In this document: positions 35,116 to 47,432 of the stretch, one piece after another
Layout of the letters: each line of letters starts with the position of its first letter
Position numbering within the stretch: the first letter of the stretch is position 1
DNA from: Galeruca laticollis
Lineage: Eukaryota > Arthropoda > Insecta > Coleoptera > Chrysomelidae
DNA length: 64,000 nucleotides
Assembly: GCA_963921935.1 (NCBI GenBank)
Contig: OY998179.1
Span: 26,161,114 to 26,225,113, forward strand
Direction: 5' to 3'
Program-made: the position numbers and the translations under genes
Notes under the pieces: model-generated
The model's input: the letters and a program-made list of their open reading frames with translations, nothing else
Database searches by the model: none
Told to the model about the DNA's origin: nothing

Positions 35116-37831
35116 CAGTGTTAGGAAAGTTATGAGGACACATATGTTTTATCATCAATGTGTTAGAAAGAGACAAAATACATATAAATTCAGTGTATCA
35201 TAAAGTGGAAAACGGTAGAAATATACTCCCACCACGTGTAAAGGTATGTCTGGTAGGCACCGCTTTCGAGAGACGTGCAAATACAGACGTGTAATCTGGA
35301 CAGTTTAGTTTATTAATTGAGAAATAATAAGATTGCACTAAACTGATAGCTTAATGCAATGAACAATAAAAAAAATCAACATTACTTTCGTTTATCCCTT
35401 CATGATTAATTTACAAAGAAATAATTCGGTAGTAATAATCTAATTCACTATATTAGTTCGGTTAGCATTGGAATAATAACATATTAATGCGAAATAAAAT
35501 TTGTATTAATAATAATATGTGTTTCCAAATATCTCAATTCTCATTTTTTGCTAACAGGATCTCATAAGTGGAAAACCCACAACGCCGGCCTCTTACTCTT
35601 TGTAGCTTCTAACAGTATTGCCAATTTTCATTGTATATTTATATTAATTGTAAAATGCATTGTTCTAACACGAGAACAAGTTATAAGAAGATTTTAATTA
35701 TGATAATTCAAGAGGTTGTAACAGATCAAGAATAATTAATTCCACCTATTCGTTGAATATTTTATTGTAATGCTGGAAATTGTTCTAGTTTTCAGTTTGA
35801 AAGCGGTTAAAACCTTTACTTTTTTCCAGATTTGGCAACGTAAAATTGGTCTCGAAACATCTGCTGTGTTTCGAATGTGTTTGTAAAAAAGATTTGGTAT
35901 CTTTATCGTTTGTATGCAAATGAAAACGAATTCTCTGTGTAAACACACACACAGTACAAATTAAAAAAAACGAAAATAAAAATAAAATCGAATTCTAATG
36001 AAAGTGCCTAGAATTTTTAAATAATAGTAATATTATGATATGTAATAAATTAAAAAATAAAACTTCTTAATTCATCAATGAGCTTAAATCAAATGTTCGA
36101 ATAAACCCAGTTCTGAGCTACCCAGATTGTACATTTAAACATCTTCAAGAGGTGCACGCGCGATTCGTATTCGTCTGGTATAATAATCTACGATGGCTTT
36201 TAATTCTCTGTCTCATGATTGTCCTTCTCTAACACACTGGTAACGCCACGTGCTCATTATAAGTTCCCTTTCGCCGTGAGAGGTTATCGTTTTACGTTGA
36301 AATTAAATGTGACTGATTTCTCTCACAAATAAGAAGGAAATTTTTAAGGGCACGCGTGGATTGAAAATTAAGAGAGGGGACAGATAAAAGTAGAAGAATT
36401 GGAGCTCTAAGCGAAATCGTTTTATCATGAGCGTAGGAAACAGGCGGTTTACATTGAGATATTTTTCAAACCAGAATACAGTTGAACAAATATTAGCATG
36501 CGACTTATTTCTCATTTTATGATATCCTGTTAAAGAAAATGGTGATACACTGAATACGCTTGTTTTATTACAACGTATTGTCGCTTTTGGACTCTATATT
36601 GTTGCCATAGATTATTCCTTATGATGTTAATGAAAATTATTATGCTTATATTCATTAGTTGTACCCTCAATATCGACGAATGTAATTTTTTTAGCTATCT
36701 TCCAGTGATTTTTTAGTGGTACTTATTTCAAATACCTATTAGGTAGGTTTTAATTTATTGTTCAAATCAAATTAGCGTGTACTACCCGAACTGATATGGT
36801 GAATTAGTTTATTACTACTGAATAATTTCTTTGTAAATTAATCATGAGGGGATCTTCTTCGAATGCCGTCCCCATTTAACGGAGGTTGGCGACCACTCTC
36901 TTAAAAGCATCTCTGTCCGTAGCAATATGAAAAAGATCCTCAACGCCCATGTCTGTCCATTCTCGGATATTCCTCAGCCATGATTTCTTCTTTCTCCCAA
37001 TTCCCTTCTTTCCTTCAACTCTGCCCTGCATAATCACTTGTAACAGAGAGTATTTATCATGTCGTAATACGTGACCGAGATATGCTGTCTTACGTATTTT
37101 TATTATTTTTAGTAGTTTTCGTTCACGACCAATTCTATGTAGTATTTCCTCGTTAGTAATTCGGGCTGTCCATGGTACTTTCAGCATACGTCTGTAAATC
37201 CACATTTCGAAGGCTTCGATTCTTTTAGTTATTTGTGCCTTTAACGTCCATGTTTCTACACCATATAATAGCTGGGACCAAACATAGCACTCCATAAATC
37301 TCAACCAGAGTATTAAATTCAAATTTTTATTGCAAAAAATGGATTTAAATTTTAGAAATGCCGATCTTGCCATTTCAATCCTTACACGGATTTCCTGGTC
37401 CTGATTTAGGTCTGAGTTAATGAAAGCACCCAAGTATTTAAACTTTTCTACCCTTTCTATTGCTTGAAGGGATAAACGAAAGTAATGTTGATTTTTTTAT
37501 TGTTCATTGTATTAAGCTATCAGTATAGTACAATCTTATTATTTATCAATTAATAAACTAAACTGTTCACATTACACATCTGTATTTCTAACATTAACTT
37601 CTTTCATTGCGATCTTTAACATAATGAGTTGTTTATACAACATTTTTCTGTGGTAAAGTGACTAGTAATAGCCTGAATGCATTTCTTGTTTATTGATTGA
37701 TTTATTGCACGTTTTCCACTTTATGATATCCTGTTAGCGAAAAAGAATAATACACTGAATTAATATGTATTGTGCCTCTTTCTAACACATTGACGGTAAA
37801 CGTATGTTCTCTCGTAATGTTTCTAACACTG
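35116..37831. mobile_element. Long-TIR element inside the left LTR, TA target duplication
   Basis: TA at 35114-35115 and 37832-37833. The ends read CAGTGTTAGGAAAGTTATGAG and, reversed, CAGTGTTAGAAACATTACGAG. The inverted arms align for about 350 bp on the left (to about 35470), interrupted on the right by a LINE insertion. The undisturbed right LTR gives the empty site (ATTAATTATATATAAATT) with a single TA. No transposase frame was found in the centre (35480-36770), which is AT-rich and otherwise featureless. Non-autonomous, perhaps Tc1/mariner-type. Confidence 0.9.
36854..37464 (-). pseudogene. 5'-truncated LINE (RTE-like) with 9-bp target duplication
   Basis: The minus strand encodes the end of a LINE reverse transcriptase: KFKYLGAFINSDLNQDQEIR, LLYGVETWTLKAQITKRIEAFEMW, RITNEEILHRIGRERKLL, YLGHVLRHDKYSLLQVIMQG, and RDAFKRVVANLR before the stop at 36876. 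The 3' end is a short GAAGAAGAT tail. TGAGGGGAT (36845-36853) and TGAAGGGAT (37465-37473) flank it with one mismatch; the left inverted arm of the host element (near 35393) shows the site without the insert. The GIGRKK-SWL and YLGHV-RH signatures suggest an RTE-like clade, less securely than the LINE call itself. Confidence 0.88.
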
Positions 37832-37988
37832 TATATAAATTAACAATGTCTTTTCTTTTGATAATGCCCTTTTTATGATAATGTCTTTTGGAATCATCAC
37901 ATCATCCCGTCTTGGAAGAGAAAAATTATCGTTGATAAATTTTCGATATTACTTAACGTTAACAGTTCTCACTAATTGTTTTTGTTTA

Positions 37989-38595
37989 CTAAACGCTACT
38001 TGTTTGTTTATGCTCACATTTCACTTGTTTACAAATGTTTCCGTTATGGTATTTATACAATCGATTCTTATGAACGGTCTGTGTTTTATTGTTTTGAGAT
38101 GTAATCTCACAATTTACGCCTTTTATTTCCGTTATTTTAAACGGACCTAAATAATGTGGATCGAACTTATTTCTCTCCTCATTCTTTAGAACGACTAATT
38201 CCCCTACTCTAAAGTTTACAGGTGAAGATTCCTTTTCACTATTATTTACTCTAATTATTTTATTTTTTATTAAAAACTGTTTGGCTCTTTCATTTGCGTA
38301 TTGTAACTTATATTTTAACTCTTTATCATATCTTTCAAGATTGTAACACGGTTCTATTTCTACATTTAAGAATTCTGGTAAGTTGGGTTTTCTCCCATAT
38401 AATAACTCAAAAAGAGTGTATCCGTGATACGTTTGGTGTTGTATTATAACAATATGCAAATATTTTTACAAACTCGCACCAGTTATCCCTAGAATCTTTG
38501 ATAAAGTTTCTTATATACTCATTAAACGTTTTATGTAATATTTCGCAACTGCCTATTGCTTCATGGTGGTATGCCGTTGAAGGCAGGATCGCCAT
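37989..38595 (-). pseudogene. Gypsy-like integrase, C-terminal part
   Basis: The minus strand encodes STAYHHEAIGSCEILHKTFNEYI, containing the catalytic-Glu region (HH-EAIGSCE), then WCEFVKIFAYCYNTTPNVS and, after a frame change near 38430, HGYTLFELLYGRKPNLP, a charged helical segment and VGELVVLKNEERNKFDPHYLGPFKI, the chromatin-proximal C-terminal domain, ending near a stop at 37989. The catalytic N-terminal half is absent. It runs directly into the right LTR, so the deletion removed everything upstream. Confidence 0.88.
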
Positions 38596-41526
38596 GTAGT
38601 GGTTACTTAGTAAGTGCCCCTCATATAGACTACTTTAACCATTAAACCATTTATCTTGGAGAAACACTTACCTCGTAACCATTTTTTAAGGGTTGAATAA
38701 ATAACATCATTTAAAAACTCACTGAAATAAATATGTTTAAGAATTATTTACACAAACTATAAATACACGTTACCTACATAGGTACTATACAAATATAATA
38801 ATAATGAATCATTTGTCGGCACAATCCATTTATAGGAAGTGTACGATTGAGTGTCAGTTACCCGTTGTTCATGACCTTCCGGATTCAAAACGAATGTGAT
38901 AGTTATATTTTACAATGAACGTGCTTTCGGTGTGTTTAGTCGACCTTAATATATCACTGCCCGCTGACCACATTAATTATATATAAATTAACAATGTCTT
39001 TTCTTTTGATAATGCCCTTTATATGATAATGTCTTTTGGGATCATCACAATGCGTTGTATTATAGGATGTAATCGTTATACAAGTATTGACACCATATTA
39101 CAGACAACAGGATTCCTGAGTATTAAACAAATATAATTTCTTAATACAATGACTTTTATATACAAAATAAAACACAGCTTGCTTCCTGAACATTTATTGA
39201 AAAATGCTAGGTATATATCAGATGTACATAACTACCCAACACGAGCTAGAGATGACTTTTATGTTTCAACAGTCTTCACTAACTATCTACAGTCAGAATG
39301 ATCTTTTCCACAAAGGACTTATTCAATACAACAACTTGCCACATAATGTTAAGAATTCAAACACAATCTGGAGTTTTAAGAGAAGTTGTACTTTATACTG
39401 TAAATATAATATTAATATATAGTCATATATTATTATTTATTTATTTATTCATTTACGGGCAAGCCCAAGACTGCTAAAATTACAGTGCTATTAAAATGAA
39501 AGCTAAAAACTGCAAGTAATCAGAGTGCAAGGTCCAACACATGGTTTTTGAATCGGTGAGCTGAAGTATGAAAAATTGAAAGGTCGGCTAATGAGTTGGC
39601 TAATCTAAGAACTGTAGGGATAAATATGTTAGATGCATAGTTAGATCTATGGAAAGAAACATAAAAAGTTTGTACCTGCCTTGTAGGACGAGTGGGTGCA
39701 ACTAAGTATATCTTTGAGAGCAGTTCGGGGCTGTTACACAGTTTATTGATAATTTTAAATAGCAGTATTAAATCTCTTTGCCTTCTGCGAACCTCAAGAG
39801 AAGAAATATTTAATATGTGGTCCAAAAAAACATAGTCATGGTAAACATGCAACTTAAAGGAAGTTGTGCTGAACAGCTTCAAGTTTAAGTTTATATGTAA
39901 CATAATGTGGATTCCAAACCGAATAACAGTAATCAAGGATCAAGGTGTGTTCTAACCATAGAGCAATAGAGGGATATAACAGCAATGATGTTTGTGAAAT
40001 CACAAGTGATTCTCTTTATAAAGCCAAGCATCTTCATTGACTTCTGGATGATACTGGAGATGTGAGATTTGAAACTGAGTGTGGAGTCGAAGGTCACTCC
40101 TAGATCTTTAATCTGAGAAACAGAGTCTAAAGAAACATTATTAATTTTATATCCAAAAACAATTGGGTGGTGTATTTGATGAAAACGCATGTGGCAATTG
40201 GATGAGTTCAAACTCATTCCATTTAATGTACACCAGACAGGATGTTCAAATCATTCTGTAAAAGTAAGGCATCATCTATATTTGACTTCTTCTTTCTTAT
40301 ATGTAAGCAACATTTGCTTGTTTTTCTTCGTCCCTTTGTTCTCTTTAGCCCTCTGTAAGATTGTCACTCCATCGTTTGCGGGGTTTTCCGATGCTCCTCT
40401 GTCCCATTGGTGACTTATCCCTTGTTATCCTTCTATCTATCTATATTTGTAATTATTTTAAAGCATTTGAGGTCGTCAGCAAACAATAAAGCTTTGCTAT
40501 TTTGGAAACAGCACATTATATTGTTAATAAACAAGTTAAATAATAGTGGTCCCAGATGGGAACTCCTGAAATTACAGGAAATTTATAGGAATAGTAGTGT
40601 TTAACTCTGACCATTTCTGACCTTTCTGTTAGATAGCTACCCAACCAACGCAATCCAAGACTGTCAACACCATACAAATAGCAAAAGCTCGTGATTTAGT
40701 CTGTCAAAAGCCTTGGAAAAATCAGTGTACACTGAGTCAACCTGTAAGCCCCTCTCCAAAGCATCAGACAAGAAATCAACATATGAAACCAGATCCAATT
40801 CTGCTGAGCTTTTTGAAGTGAAGCCAAATTGATGGGATTCAATAATTGAGGAGCAGCCGTAAGTAAGATAGTCTGAAATGATGGACTCAAAAACTTTGGG
40901 AATTATGCTGAGGATGGATATAGGACGATAATTGCTGATGTCACATTTTCAACCTGATTTATAAATTGGAGTGACATATGAAGATTTCCAAGTCTGGAGA
41001 ATCATCTGTGACTTATTAAATATATGAAAGAGTGGATGCGACACAATAAAGCTAAATTTTTTAAGAAAGGACCATCAGGACCAGGACCCTTATAGATATC
41101 AAGTTTTGATAGCTTTTCGTAGATGTTTGAAATCTCAACATGGTAAGAGGACACATTAATCTGTGAAGAGATGTGGACATCATGTGTATCAAGGGATTGA
41201 TTTGTGTAAACTGAAGAGAAATGTTTGGCAAATAGATTAGCAATACCATTCCCATTATGAGCAGTACAATTCCCAAGAGTCATTTGATCAGGTATAGTGT
41301 TATTTTCCCTTTTACTGTTTACAAATCTCCAAAAAGACTTAGCATTATTAATAACAGAATGTTGTGAATTGAATGCAATTTGCATAACATTGTTTAGATA
41401 AAAATTTACAACTAGATCTTAATTTGCTAAATACTGAATAGTTTTCGTGACATCTAGCGCTCTTATAGATCTTGTGAGCTGCTTTTTTCTTATACAATAG
41501 TCTCTTCTGTTCAGGGGAATACAAGC

Positions 41527-44521
41527 TAGTGATCGACCGATACCGATACATCGGCTATATCGGCCGAGGGCCGATTATCGGCCGATAGATGTAAATATGT
41601 ATCGGCTATATCGGCCGATGTATAAAAACAACCATAGCAGCTTAAAACATTTTTTTTAAATTTAAATTTAAAGTAATATTTGAAATAAAGTAATCTTAAG
41701 AAATTGTGGTAGATATAACATGAAATAGGCATTTGATATGAATACTGTAGTTTTGGCAAATTATCATGTAAAAAAATAAGTGTCTCGGTTGTTTCTGGAT
41801 TCAGCCGATTCCTTTTCGCCGAATTTACGGTTCCAGCTTCTGAAAACATTTGCTCACTTGCAACACTGCCAACTGGTGCAGATAAATATATAAGAGCTTG
41901 ATTATATAATAATGGTAGAACTTCTCTTTTTTCTTGCCAGCAAGAAATGGGATTCGCTTTTCTTTCAAGAAGAGGATGTTTCTTATATTCTGTAATTTCA
42001 GCATTCACTTTTTCACAAATGGATGCCCTAGAAGATGATTTTGTGTCACAAGAAGATGTTGTTGGAAAGGTTTTTGTTTTTGTGGAGCTCATCCCTTCTC
42101 CGGCAAAGTCTTCGTAGATTTCCCAAAACAGATTTTGGCCAGATGTTCGACTAGTCTCAGGTTCAGAAGTTCGAACATACTTAGCAAGTGGTTCGTTGTC
42201 ATCACTATCAATTTCTATAGTTTAATTTATTGTATGGTCTTGATCTTGAATGTAATCCGAAATGTCAGGGGAACTGGAATGTTCTACAGATGTATTGTTT
42301 TCTTTTATTTGGGACTTTAGATTTGTAATTATGTATTCGCATCACGGTCTTTTGTAAAAAAATTGTCTTTGAAGCGAGGATCCAAGAAAGTCGTGATGGT
42401 ATAATGTTTTTTTTATAAATATATTCTCAAATCGTTTATTCAAGCTTTTTTTCAATTCTTCTTTCATTGTACCTACTCCTGCAAAATTAGCGTTTTCTTT
42501 GTTAAGATAGGCAGTGATAGTCGAAACAAATGGAATGACTTCAGATATGAAGCAGTCTGAAGAACTTGTAATTTTTGTTATGACTTCAAATGGCTTTAAC
42601 AAATTTAAAATGCTCCCAACTAATTCCCATTCGGAAAATGTCAAGTCTGTAAGAGTCCCATGATCCAAAATATATAAATTTACTGCTTGTTTTTGTTCAA
42701 GTAGGCGAGAGAGTAGATAAAATGAGGAATTCCAACGTGTTTGTGTTTGGGAAGGTTTAGTTGTTTTTGTAGTTTACGTAGTTTTTCGCAAGCAGTTTGA
42801 GAGTGATTAAAATGCGAGACGATTTTTCTTGATTTTGCTATTAAATCACTGACCGAACGTTGACTTCCTATAGCATCCTGTATTACAAGTTGTAAAGAAT
42901 GAATGAAGCATGCTTCATAATTTACTTTTGCCTTAACAAAACCATTCCTCATATTAGCAGCATTGTCTGCTAATACTAAGTGAATATGTTCCCTTTTTAT
43001 AATCCATTCTTGTAACAAAGAATTAAATGCTTCAGCTATGGCGTCTCCTGTATGAGATCCTGGGAACTTCTTGCCGGCAAGTGAAAAATGGGATCTCTGA
43101 TTTAAACTTAAACATGTTTTTTCAAAAAAATGGATTGTGAGAGACAAAAAAGAACTGTTTGTATATTTGCACGTCCAAATATCTATAGTAAAAGATGGTT
43201 TTCCCAACATATTTGAAATTTTTTGAGTCACTTGTGCTTTACATCTTGAGTAAATATCTGGTACAACTTTTTCTCTGAAGTATTTGTCAGAAGGAATTTG
43301 ATAATTTGGAATCGCTCTCTTTAGTAGCCGAGTAAAGCCATCATCTGATACAATGCTGAATGGCTGATTATCTAAACATATCATTTCACCTATAAGGTAG
43401 TGAAACTCTTTCGCTCTGGATGAATCAATGTCGCACTTTTGCATTTGCTTGAAAGAGTCAGCCAGTGAGACTTGCAATAGCTTAGAGTTAGAAGTACTAC
43501 TAGAAGAAGTTCCAGCCGTTTCTAAAAAAAAAATAGAATCATATCGTAGGTGTTAATGAAACAATTTAAAGTGATGAAAAAGAAAACTGTCCACCCTCCT
43601 ACACAAATTCCCTTAATTTCCCCAAATTCCCAACAAATTACTTAATTCTTCAGATTTTTAGCAAAAAATCTTTAGGTGGTTTGCCCCTGGGGGTAATTTT
43701 TTTACACAAATTCCCTAAATTCCTAATAAATCCCTAGAATTTTGGCAAAAAATTCCTGGGTGGTTTGCCCGTCAATCCTATATAATAATATAATCCTGAA
43801 TGAGCAATCCTATTGTTGGTAAATATTTTTATAATGCGAACTGGAAAATAAAAATTTAGTACTAACCTGAGCTTGAATCAGTCCCTTTCAATTTATAATA
43901 TTCTTGAGGATGTTTTTTCTCTAAATGGTATTTCATGTTTGAGGTATTCGCCGATTTTCCCACTCCCCCCAATGAAATGGTTATGTCACACAATTTACAT
44001 TTTGCAGTGGATTTCTTATCTGCTGGGGATAATTTATTTTTTATGAAATATTTCCAATAAATACTTTTTCCATCCATTTCGCTACTTTGCACTCCACCAA
44101 ACTCCAATAGGATTATTATTAACTATTAATATTATGTCTTTGTTAAATATTAACTAAATTACGCCAAGAAATAATCGAACTTAAAACGATCTGCTTTAAG
44201 AATGCAATAATGAATGCACGGCAATAAACGCACGGGATTCACCGAGAAATTAAGGGGATTCAACAATGACTTGGCGCTGAGCCACATAAATTACCGCCTA
44301 TTGCTGTGTTGCCAAAGTGCAATTTTTGTTTTTATTTTTATGATTTTAGATTGAACGTTAAATAATTATAAATTATATTACAGAATATTCAGATTTTAGA
44401 GATTTAAGACAATAATAATGTTATCCATCAAAAAAGGCCGATATGCCGATATATATCGTTATCGGCCAAGACATTATCGGTAATCGGTATCGGCTAAAAA
44501 AGTCATATCGGTCGATCACTA
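41527..44521 (-). mobile_element. hAT transposon, 2,995 bp, with 8-bp target duplication
   Basis: The ends read TAGTGATCGACCGATACCG and, reversed, TAGTGATCGACCGATATG, followed by subterminal copies of CGGCCGATA/TATCGGCC on both sides. ATACAAGC flanks the element at 41519-41526 and 44522-44529. It lies inside the minus-strand LINE between the RT linker and the endonuclease. The interior is a nearly complete hAT transposase gene. Confidence 0.96.
41770..44107 (-). pseudogene. hAT transposase with BED zinc finger
   Basis: Exon 1 (44107-43862) encodes a BED finger: KCKLCDITISLGG, then SNMKYHLEKKHPQEY (Cys2, His2). After an intron (GT near 43868, AG near 43521) the main body starts TAGTSSSSTSNSKLLQVSLADSF and contains PFSIVSDDGFTRLLK, PSFTIDIWTCKYTNSSFL with the first catalytic Asp, HLVLADNAANMRNGF, CFIHSLQLVIQDA, then after a frame change LTDLTFSEWELVGSILNLLKPFE. 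The C-terminus has SAPVGSVASEQMFSEAG and KRNRLNPETTETLIFLHDN, the dimerisation segment. Breaks near 42675 and 42340 and a stop near 42225 disable it. ZBED-like hAT group by motif. Confidence 0.9.
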
Positions 44522-46439
44522 ATACAAGCATGGAACCTTCCCTACAAAGACCTTTCTTAGTGGAACACAGTCATCAATGATGGCATATAGCAAGTCATAA
44601 AATACAGCAATCATCTCAGGGAGCTCTTTATCATGTAGTGCACCATCCCAATCAAATGATTCTAGGAATAGACGCATATTAGCATAGTCAGCGAGACGGA
44701 AATCGTAGTAGTACTCTTCACCAAATGTGTCTCCATTTTTACAATCTTGAGAGATAAATTACATTCAAGTGGAGCGTGGTGGTGGTAGTCCTGCGGAATT
44801 AAGATATCTTCGGCCTTTTGTACTGTAAGTTCCAATGGTGATAAAATAAGGTCAAGTAGAACTTCTCTATCATTAGTTATATCATTGGATTGGAATAGGT
44901 TGAGGAAAGCACAGATATTAGACACGGTTTCGATAGAATCGACTTCAGACGGAGATGCCATGGGTAGTAGAGAAGCTATGGGACAAAAATAATCTATTTC
45001 CCAAACTGCCGTTGGTAGATTAAAATCACCAAACAGGAAGAAATTTGCGTTTGCATACTGCTCACTGGTTGCTAGTAGCTGATTAAAGTATGATTGATAT
45101 AAAGTGGGTTGAGATTTAGGTGGGAAATACACGGTATCCAAAATAAATTTGTTGTTAAGGAGAACGAATAGCTGTTCAATTGAGGGATCAGAATGAATCA
45201 GACTAAAAGAAAAAGTTTTCTTGATGGCAATAAATACACCTTTACCCCTGCTAAAAAGAATTGAACGATCAGTTCTGGATACATTATAATTGAGAAATCC
45301 AAGTTCAGCATCTGTAAATTCATCAGTTAGCCAGGTTTCTGTGAGAATGATGGTATCATAAGAACAATTACAAACATTTAGGCTAAGATCGGTAAGTTTG
45401 GCCCGGAGTCCTCTAACATTTTGGTAGTATAACGAAAGGCTGCCCAATTTTAGTTTTTTTGTATGATCCTGGGGGTGTTGTTAATATATTTAATCAACAA
45501 ATATTTTTCACCAGACTGCCGACGAGTTTGAAGATCATTTCTAACAGAATCATAGAGTTTTTCTGAGTGGGAGTCTGATCTGGCTGGAAAAATATTTTAT
45601 TAGTAAGACCCAGCTTCGTCTAAATTCAATATTTCGTGTACCCCGTGAGCAGAAGAAAAAGTAACCTTAAGTGGACGGTGACCGTTTTTATTCTTCTTTC
45701 CAAAGCGAAAGATTCTCATATCGTTTACGTTTACCGCAGCACCGTTCTCTCCAGTTAAAACAAATTTAACTTGGTTAGTATCATCGGAGGTTATTGGTAG
45801 TTCGGGCAGATTGAAAATCAATAAGTTGTTAGCTCTATTTTGGCGTTCGTGTTATTCATTAATGATATCCTCAGTAACAGGAAAGGTACTTCTGTCACCC
45901 TTTAATTTTTTGACATCAGCTTTGAGATACGTCACTTCGGATTTCAAACACGCCACCTCTCTCAATATATTTGGCACACTTTTAAATGATAACCTCCAGT
46001 CCGAACAAAAGTATACCAAGGTTCTCTTCAGAATGACTACAGCACGGAGTTTTTATTATAAAAGCAAATATTGGGATGGATATTCCTTTTTACTTGGTGT
46101 GATTATATACCTTTTTATTAATTAAAGCAATATACAAAATCTACATTCTACTAGACAAGTATTATAATATATATGACATTACATTACTCACATTTCTTAT
46201 TCAACTGACTAGATTATATCTAGTTAACGCCATAGAACACTAAAGTAATAGATTATTTCAAATTTACTTCAACAGGAATTCAGATGCACTTAGACCCATG
46301 CACTGTTCCGTAGGATGCAAGACGATATGACAGCTGTCACAAGCTACAGACTTGTCCCCCAGTTCATCTTCACAGCATGCACATTAAAATATCAACAGAG
46401 AGAACATATGATCAAGTTGTGATGTGGTCAGAGGAATAA

Positions 46440-47432
46440 CATAAAATTAAACAAAACTAAAACAAATACGGTGCTGTTTAATAATCATGGACAATTTAGA
46501 CAGAGCCAATTGTTTGAAAACACTGGATTTCCTATTACATCTAAGGAAAATATTAAATTATTGGGTGTCACTATCGACTATGGCATTACCTGGCATTCGC
46601 ATATTGACAACTTGTGTAACAAATTAAGGAAAAGCTGCTATAGCCTTAGATTTCTTGCCAGTCATTGTAGTAAAAATACACTCTTAACAGTGTATCATGC
46701 TAATTTTCACTCCCATCTAAAATATGGCATACAAATTTGGGGGACCTGTTCTACCAGGCAAAGGGTATTTGTTCTTCAAAAGTATGCTATAAGAATTATT
46801 GCAAAACTCAGAATAAGAGATTCTTGTAGGGAGTTTTTTAAAAAATACAAAATATTGACCCTGGCTGGTGTATATATATTTGGAAGCATGTACTTTCATT
46901 CATAGGAATAGATCGATTTATGTGGCCGAGCGTGCTTCTCATCACTATAAAACAAGAAACAAAAGTCAATTATTGGTGCCTAGACACCATACTGCACTTT
47001 TTGAAAAGAATCTAGAGTATCTAGGATGTAAATTTTATAATATCCTCCCAGAGGATATAAAAAACAGTAATTTCTACAATTTTAAAAATAAACTAAAGCA
47101 GTTTTTACTAGGAAAAAACTACTACACCATAGAGGAGTTTTTTAATTGATAAATTGTCTTTCTGTTGTTACCTGCTATGAATCTGCCAAAAATTGTTTTG
47201 TTTTTGTGGAACTGTTTTCATTATTTTTAAGGGTTGTCTGTGGTCTTTGATGTAAACAATTATATATGTGTATATATATGAATATATATGTGTGTGTGTT
47301 TTGTGTTCTTTAGTTAAGTCATTTTATTATACTTTGTGACATGTTTCACTATAACTGTTGTATAATTTTTTTGTACAATATTTTTTTTATGTGAAATAAA
47401 TTACTTTCTTTCTTTCTTTCTTATTGTTTGTC
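46440..47432 (+). pseudogene. LINE 3' end with (TTTC)n tail
   Basis: Encodes the end of a Jockey/CR1-type RT: KENIKLLGVTIDYGITWHSHI, LRKSCYSLRFLASHC, ANFHSHLKYGIQIWG, FVLQKYAIRIIAKL, then after a frame change ASHHYKTRNKSQLLVPRH and FYNILPEDIKNSNFYNFKNK up to a stop at 47149. AATAAA lies at about 47395, and the element ends in a CTTT/TTTC repeat at 47404-47432, a usual LINE tail. The 5' part is missing. Confidence 0.85.

Larger units (their letters stand above)
34749..39049 (-). mobile_element. Gypsy-like LTR element, internally deleted
   Basis: The right LTR is 38615-39049 (435 bp). The left LTR is 34749-35115 plus 37834-37901, also about 435 bp once the element nested in it (35116-37831, plus one TA) is removed. 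On the minus strand the LTR starts TGTGATGAT. Only about 710 bp of internal DNA remains, all of it integrase sequence; gag, protease and RT are missing. A clear target duplication was not seen. The LTRs differ at several positions, so the insertion is not recent. Confidence 0.82.
34505..39430 (+). pseudogene. LINE RT C-terminal region, split by a Gypsy-like element
   Basis: The first part (34505-34745) encodes INNQRIEQVEQCKYLG and, after a frame change, RMSGYLCEWSKLIIYKSIIL and LQKNQNQ. The second part (39051-39430) continues with MRCIIGCNRYTSIDTIL, KIKHSLLPEHLLKNARY, NYPTRARDDF and FHKGLIQYNNLPHNVKNS to the stop. Together these give the usual order behind a LINE reverse transcriptase (KYLG, L-KLQN-AMR-ILG, YPTR, YN-LP). 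The break coincides with the ends of the LTR element at 34749-39049. Stops and frameshifts present. Confidence 0.8.
39437..46400 (-). pseudogene. CR1/Jockey-type LINE, minus strand, cut by an hAT element
   Basis: Read downward, the ORF1 part has a PHD-like cysteine motif (CEDELGDKSVACDSCHIVLH) at 46380-46265, then VACLKSEVTYLKADVKKLKG and NLPELPITSDDTNQVKF, FRFGKKNKNGHRPLKVTF (45985-45600). The endonuclease (45447-44662) has LYYQNVRGLRAKL, ILTETWL and FLFGDFNLP, but the late SDH motif reads QDYHHHAP. The hAT element interrupts at 44521-41527. Then come GPGPDG (41090), YRPISILSIIPKVFE-type RT, LLFADDLKCF with the catalytic FADD (about 40490), KDLGVTFDSTLSFKSHIS and the C-terminus to 39520. The 3' tail is AATAAATAAATAA-like. 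A 170-bp foreign piece sits at about 40275-40445. Many stops; dead. Confidence 0.85.

Noticed and set aside
37875..38150. 91-codon plus-strand frame
   Set aside because: Antisense to the Gypsy-like integrase.
34749..39049. Possible endogenous retrovirus with envelope gene
   Set aside because: Only LTRs and an integrase tail remain; no envelope-like frame is present.
47404..47432. TTTC/CTTT repeat as an independent microsatellite
   Set aside because: It sits right after the LINE's AATAAA and is its 3' tail.
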